From an uncultured Selenomonadaceae bacterium (GTDB lineage: Bacteria > Bacillota_C > Negativicutes > Selenomonadales > Selenomonadaceae), in NCBI GenBank assembly GCA_946402475.1, contig CAMIWP010000083.1:1-5872 (forward strand): a DNA stretch of 5,872 nt, written 5' to 3'. The translations under genes were made by a program, and so were the position numbers. Of this stretch, positions 3,146 through 5,872 are shown piece by piece (position 1 is the stretch's first letter; each line of letters starts with the position of its first letter). The notes under the pieces are model-generated. The model was not told where the DNA came from. It saw only the letters and a list, made by a program, of their open reading frames with translations, and did no database searches.

Positions 3146-5872
3146 ATGAGCAAAAAAATGAAAACGATGGATGGTAACACGGCTGCCGCGTATATTTCCT
3201 ATGCGTTTACGGATGTGGCTGCAATCTATCCGATTACGCCGTCTTCCCCGATGGCGGAGCATGTGGATGAAATGGCTGCCAAGGGCACGAAGAACCTTTT
3301 CGGGCAGAAAGTGCGCTTGGTGGAGCTTCAGTCCGAAGCCGGTGCTGCCGGTGCGGTGCACGGGTCCTTGCAGGCAGGTGCACTCACCACGACCTACACG
3401 GCATCCCAGGGATTCCTTCTGATGATACCCAACCTTTACAAGGTTTCCGGTGAGCTCCTTCCCGGCGTCTTCCACGTGAGCGCCCGTGCACTGGCTACGA
3501 ACAACCTGAACATCTTCGGCGACCAGCAGGATGTCATGGCGGCCCGCCAGTGCGGTTGCGCGATGCTCTGCGAGGCCAGCGTGCAGGAGGTCATGGATCT
3601 CGCTGCAGTTGCCCACTTGGTGGCTATCAAGGGGCGTGTTCCCTTCATTAACTTCTTCGATGGGTTCCGTACCTCCCATGAGATACAGAAGATCGAGATG
3701 GTGGATTACGAGGATCTCGGCAAGATTCTCGATTGGGAGGCTGTGAAGGAATTCCGCCGTCGCGCCCTCAACCCGGATCATCCGGTCATTCGCGGCACGG
3801 CCCAGAATCCCGATATCTACTTCCAGTCCAGGGAGGTCTCCAACGGCTATTACCAGAAGCTCCCCGACCTGGTGGAGGAGGCCATGGCCCAGATGACGAA
3901 GATCACGGGTCGTGAGCATCATCTCTTCGATTATTACGGCGCAAAGGATGCGGAGCGTGTCATCATTGCCATGGGTTCTGTCTGCCAGGCTGTCCAAGAG
4001 GCGGTGGACTATCTCAACGGCAAGGGCGAGAAGGTTGGTCTCCTCTCCGTGCACCTTTATCGTCCGTTCTCCCTGGAGCACTTCTTCAAGTATCTGCCGA
4101 AGACCATCAAGAAGGTGGCTGTCCTCGATCGCACGAAGGAGCCGGGTTCTCTCGGCGAGCCCCTTTATCTGGATGTCAAGGCGGCATTCTACAACTCCGA
4201 TATGCGCCCGGTCATCGTGGGCGGCCGTTACGGTCTCGGCGGCAAGGACACGACGCCGGATCAGGTTTTGGCCGTGTTCGAGGAGATCAAGAAGGATGCT
4301 CCGAAGAACGGCTTTACCATCGGCATTGAGGATGATGTGACCCACCTCTCCCTGGCGCCCTACGCAGAGGATGTGGATCTCACGCCGGAAGGCACGACGG
4401 CCTGCAAGTTCTGGGGTCTCGGCTCCGATGGCACGGTGGGTGCGAACAAGAGCGCCATCAAGATCATCGGCGACAAGACGGACATGTATGCCCAGGCGTA
4501 TTTTGCCTATGACTCCAAGAAGTCCGGCGGCATCACCATGAGCCATCTGCGCTTCGGCAAGCAGCCCATCACCAGCCCCTACCTCATCAACAAGGCGGAT
4601 TTCATCTCCTGTTCCCAGCAGTCCTACGTATACAAGTACGATTTGCTTGCGGGGCTGAAGAAGGGCGGCAAGTTCCTCCTGAACACCGTCTGGTCGGACG
4701 AGGACCTTTCGAAGCATCTTCCCGCTTCCATGAAGCGCTATATCGCCCAGAACAACATTGAGTTCTACACGGTGAACGCTGTGGAGATCGCCAAGGAACT
4801 GGGTCTCGGCGGCCGCTTCAACATGGTCATGCAGTCCGCGTTCTTCAAGCTCGCGGCGATCATTCCCCTGGAGGATGCCGTGAAATACCTCAAGGATGCT
4901 GTGGTCACTTCTTATGGCAAGAAGGGTCAGAACATCGTTGACATGAACAACGGCGCCATTGACAAGGGCATCGAGAACCTGCACAAGGTCGCTGTTCCCG
5001 CGGACTGGGCAAACGCCCAGGATGCGGCGGAGGAAAAGAAAGACGTTCCCGCCTTCATCAGCGAGATCCAGGATGTCATGAACCGTCAGGAAGGGGAGAA
5101 GCTGCCCGTGTCCAAGATCCAGGACATGGAGGACGGCACCTTCCCCGTGGGAGGCTCCGCTTACGAGAAGCGCGGCACCGCCATCAATGTTCCCTCCTGG
5201 CAGGCGGACAAGTGCATCGGCTGCAACCAGTGCTCCTTTGTCTGCCCCCATGCCGCCATTCGTCCGATCCTTACCACGGCGGAGGAGAAGGCTGCGGCTC
5301 CCGAGGGCATGAGCTTCATCGAGTCCAAGGCCGCAAAGGGCATGAACCTCACCATTGCGGTGTCCACCCTTGACTGCCTTGGCTGCGGCAACTGCGCCCA
5401 GGTCTGCCCGAAGCAGGCGCTGGAGATGGTACCCTTGGACGATGCGCAGAAGGCAAAGCAGGTGTATTTCGATTACGGCGTGGATCCCAAGAAGGTGGCT
5501 CCCAAGAAGAATCCCATGAAGAAGGAGACGGTGCTGGGAAGCCAGTTCGAGCAGCCTCTCTTCGAGTTCTCCGGCGCTTGCGCCGGCTGCGGCGAGACTC
5601 CCTACGCGAAGCTCCTCACTCAGCTTTTCGGCGACCGCATGCTCGTCGCCAATGCTACGGGATGTTCCTCCATCTGGGGCGGCAGCGCTCCGGCCATGCC
5701 CTATACGAAGAATCATCGCGGCCACGGTCCCGCGTGGGCCAATTCCCTCTTTGAGGACAATGCGGAGTTCGGTCTCGGCATGTTCCTTGGGACGAAGGCC
5801 GTGCGTGAGCGCCTTGCCGAGGATGTTGCCAAGGCTCTTGAGGCAGGGAAGGGTAGCGGCGATCTCCAGGCG
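3146..5872 (+). CDS. nifJ: Pyruvate:ferredoxin (flavodoxin) oxidoreductase, 3' end cut
   Basis: The first 909 codons of a single-chain PFOR (family about 1170-1230 aa), which oxidatively decarboxylates pyruvate with CoA to acetyl-CoA and CO2, passing electrons to ferredoxin or flavodoxin in the cytoplasm of anaerobes. The N-terminus MSKKMKTMDGNTAA matches the known family start, and AGAGGGGAG ends 11 nt before the ATG. YPITPSSP (28-35) with T31, E64 in LQSEAG (thiamine-diphosphate activation) and R114 (pyruvate binding) keep Desulfovibrio africanus numbering. GDQQDVMAARQCG is at 125-137. The ferredoxin domain has two CxxCxxCxxxCP sets, C690/693/696/700 and C744/747/750/754, for two 4Fe-4S clusters. 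C812, C815 and C840 bind the proximal cluster; its fourth cysteine and the rest of the thiamine-diphosphate domain lie beyond the window. No frameshift is seen. Strong C/G-ending codon bias, unlike the leader, suggests high expression. Very sure of the family; the electron acceptor cannot be told. Confidence 0.98.
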   Translation, partial: MSKKMKTMDGNTAAAYISYAFTDVAAIYPITPSSPMAEHVDEMAAKGTKNLFGQKVRLVELQSEAGAAGAVHGSLQAGALTTTYTASQGFLLMIPNLYKVSGELLPGVFHVSARALATNNLNIFGDQQDVMAARQCGCAMLCEASVQEVMDLAAVAHLVAIKGRVPFINFFDGFRTSHEIQKIEMVDYEDLGKILDWEAVKEFRRRALNPDHPVIRGTAQNPDIYFQSREVSNGYYQKLPDLVEEAMAQMTKITGREHHLFDYYGAKDAERVIIAMGSVCQAVQEAVDYLNGKGEKVGLLSVHLYRPFSLEHFFKYLPKTIKKVAVLDRTKEPGSLGEPLYLDVKAAFYNSDMRPVIVGGRYGLGGKDTTPDQVLAVFEEIKKDAPKNGFTIGIEDDVTHLSLAPYAEDVDLTPEGTTACKFWGLGSDGTVGANKSAIKIIGDKTDMYAQAYFAYDSKKSGGITMSHLRFGKQPITSPYLINKADFISCSQQSYVYKYDLLAGLKKGGKFLLNTVWSDEDLSKHLPASMKRYIAQNNIEFYTVNAVEIAKELGLGGRFNMVMQSAFFKLAAIIPLEDAVKYLKDAVVTSYGKKGQNIVDMNNGAIDKGIENLHKVAVPADWANAQDAAEEKKDVPAFISEIQDVMNRQEGEKLPVSKIQDMEDGTFPVGGSAYEKRGTAINVPSWQADKCIGCNQCSFVCPHAAIRPILTTAEEKAAAPEGMSFIESKAAKGMNLTIAVSTLDCLGCGNCAQVCPKQALEMVPLDDAQKAKQVYFDYGVDPKKVAPKKNPMKKETVLGSQFEQPLFEFSGACAGCGETPYAKLLTQLFGDRMLVANATGCSSIWGGSAPAMPYTKNHRGHGPAWANSLFEDNAEFGLGMFLGTKAVRERLAEDVAKALEAGKGSGDLQA

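Noticed and set aside
3113..5725. 870-codon open frame antisense to nifJ
   Set aside because: It is stop-free only because nifJ uses strongly biased codons. The translation is low-complexity, rich in His, Leu, Gly, Ala and Arg, with no domain, while the plus strand encodes an unmistakable PFOR.
1..5872. CRISPR array, tRNA or rRNA genes
   Set aside because: No regularly spaced repeats, no tRNA-like T-arm or cloverleaf motifs and no rRNA signature were seen on reading both strands.

Overview
The window looks like the chromosome of an anaerobic, probably Firmicutes-type bacterium. My best guess is a Negativicutes member of the Selenomonas/Mitsuokella kind. The guess rests on a single-chain pyruvate:ferredoxin oxidoreductase, a DUF4931-type protein common in Firmicutes, purine-rich Shine-Dalgarno sites and consensus sigma-A-like promoters. 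No rRNA or other taxonomic marker is present, so the assignment is inference.

Layout. Bases 1-760 (minus strand) hold the N-terminal 253 codons of a GTG-started protein with an ILEI/FAM3-like (interleukin-like EMT inducer) domain; it runs off the left edge, and its C-terminal half is very AT-rich. Bases 761-1030 carry no gene but contain nested inverted repeats: a 9-bp hairpin, then a roughly 154-bp MITE-like unit with 20-bp terminal inverted repeats around a perfect 16-bp inverted repeat. Bases 1031-1672 (minus) encode a small serine recombinase of the resolvase/invertase class. A strong extended hairpin at 1790-1832 terminates a two-gene minus-strand operon. That operon is a 61-aa ribbon-helix-helix (Arc-like) regulator (2606-2791, GTG start) followed 11 bases later by a DUF4931/GalT-like HIT-fold protein (1836-2594). 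Its promoter (2836-2864) overlaps two direct copies of ATTATAA spaced 11 bp apart, a plausible operator for the regulator.

The divergent plus-strand unit starts with a near-consensus promoter (2972-3000). It is followed by a leader of about 139 nt that can fold into a closed multi-helix structure, and then by nifJ (3146 to the right edge). The 909 codons present keep the Desulfovibrio africanus PFOR residue numbering at T31, E64, R114 and the Fe-S cysteines, but the last part of the thiamine-diphosphate domain lies outside the window.

The parts do not form one obvious pathway: a central-metabolism gene sits beside a small regulated operon and a recombinase/repeat-rich accessory stretch. Nothing here proves a new system. 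The most interesting items are the MITE-like nested repeats between recombinase and ILEI gene, the RHH plus GalT-like operon, and the structured PFOR leader.
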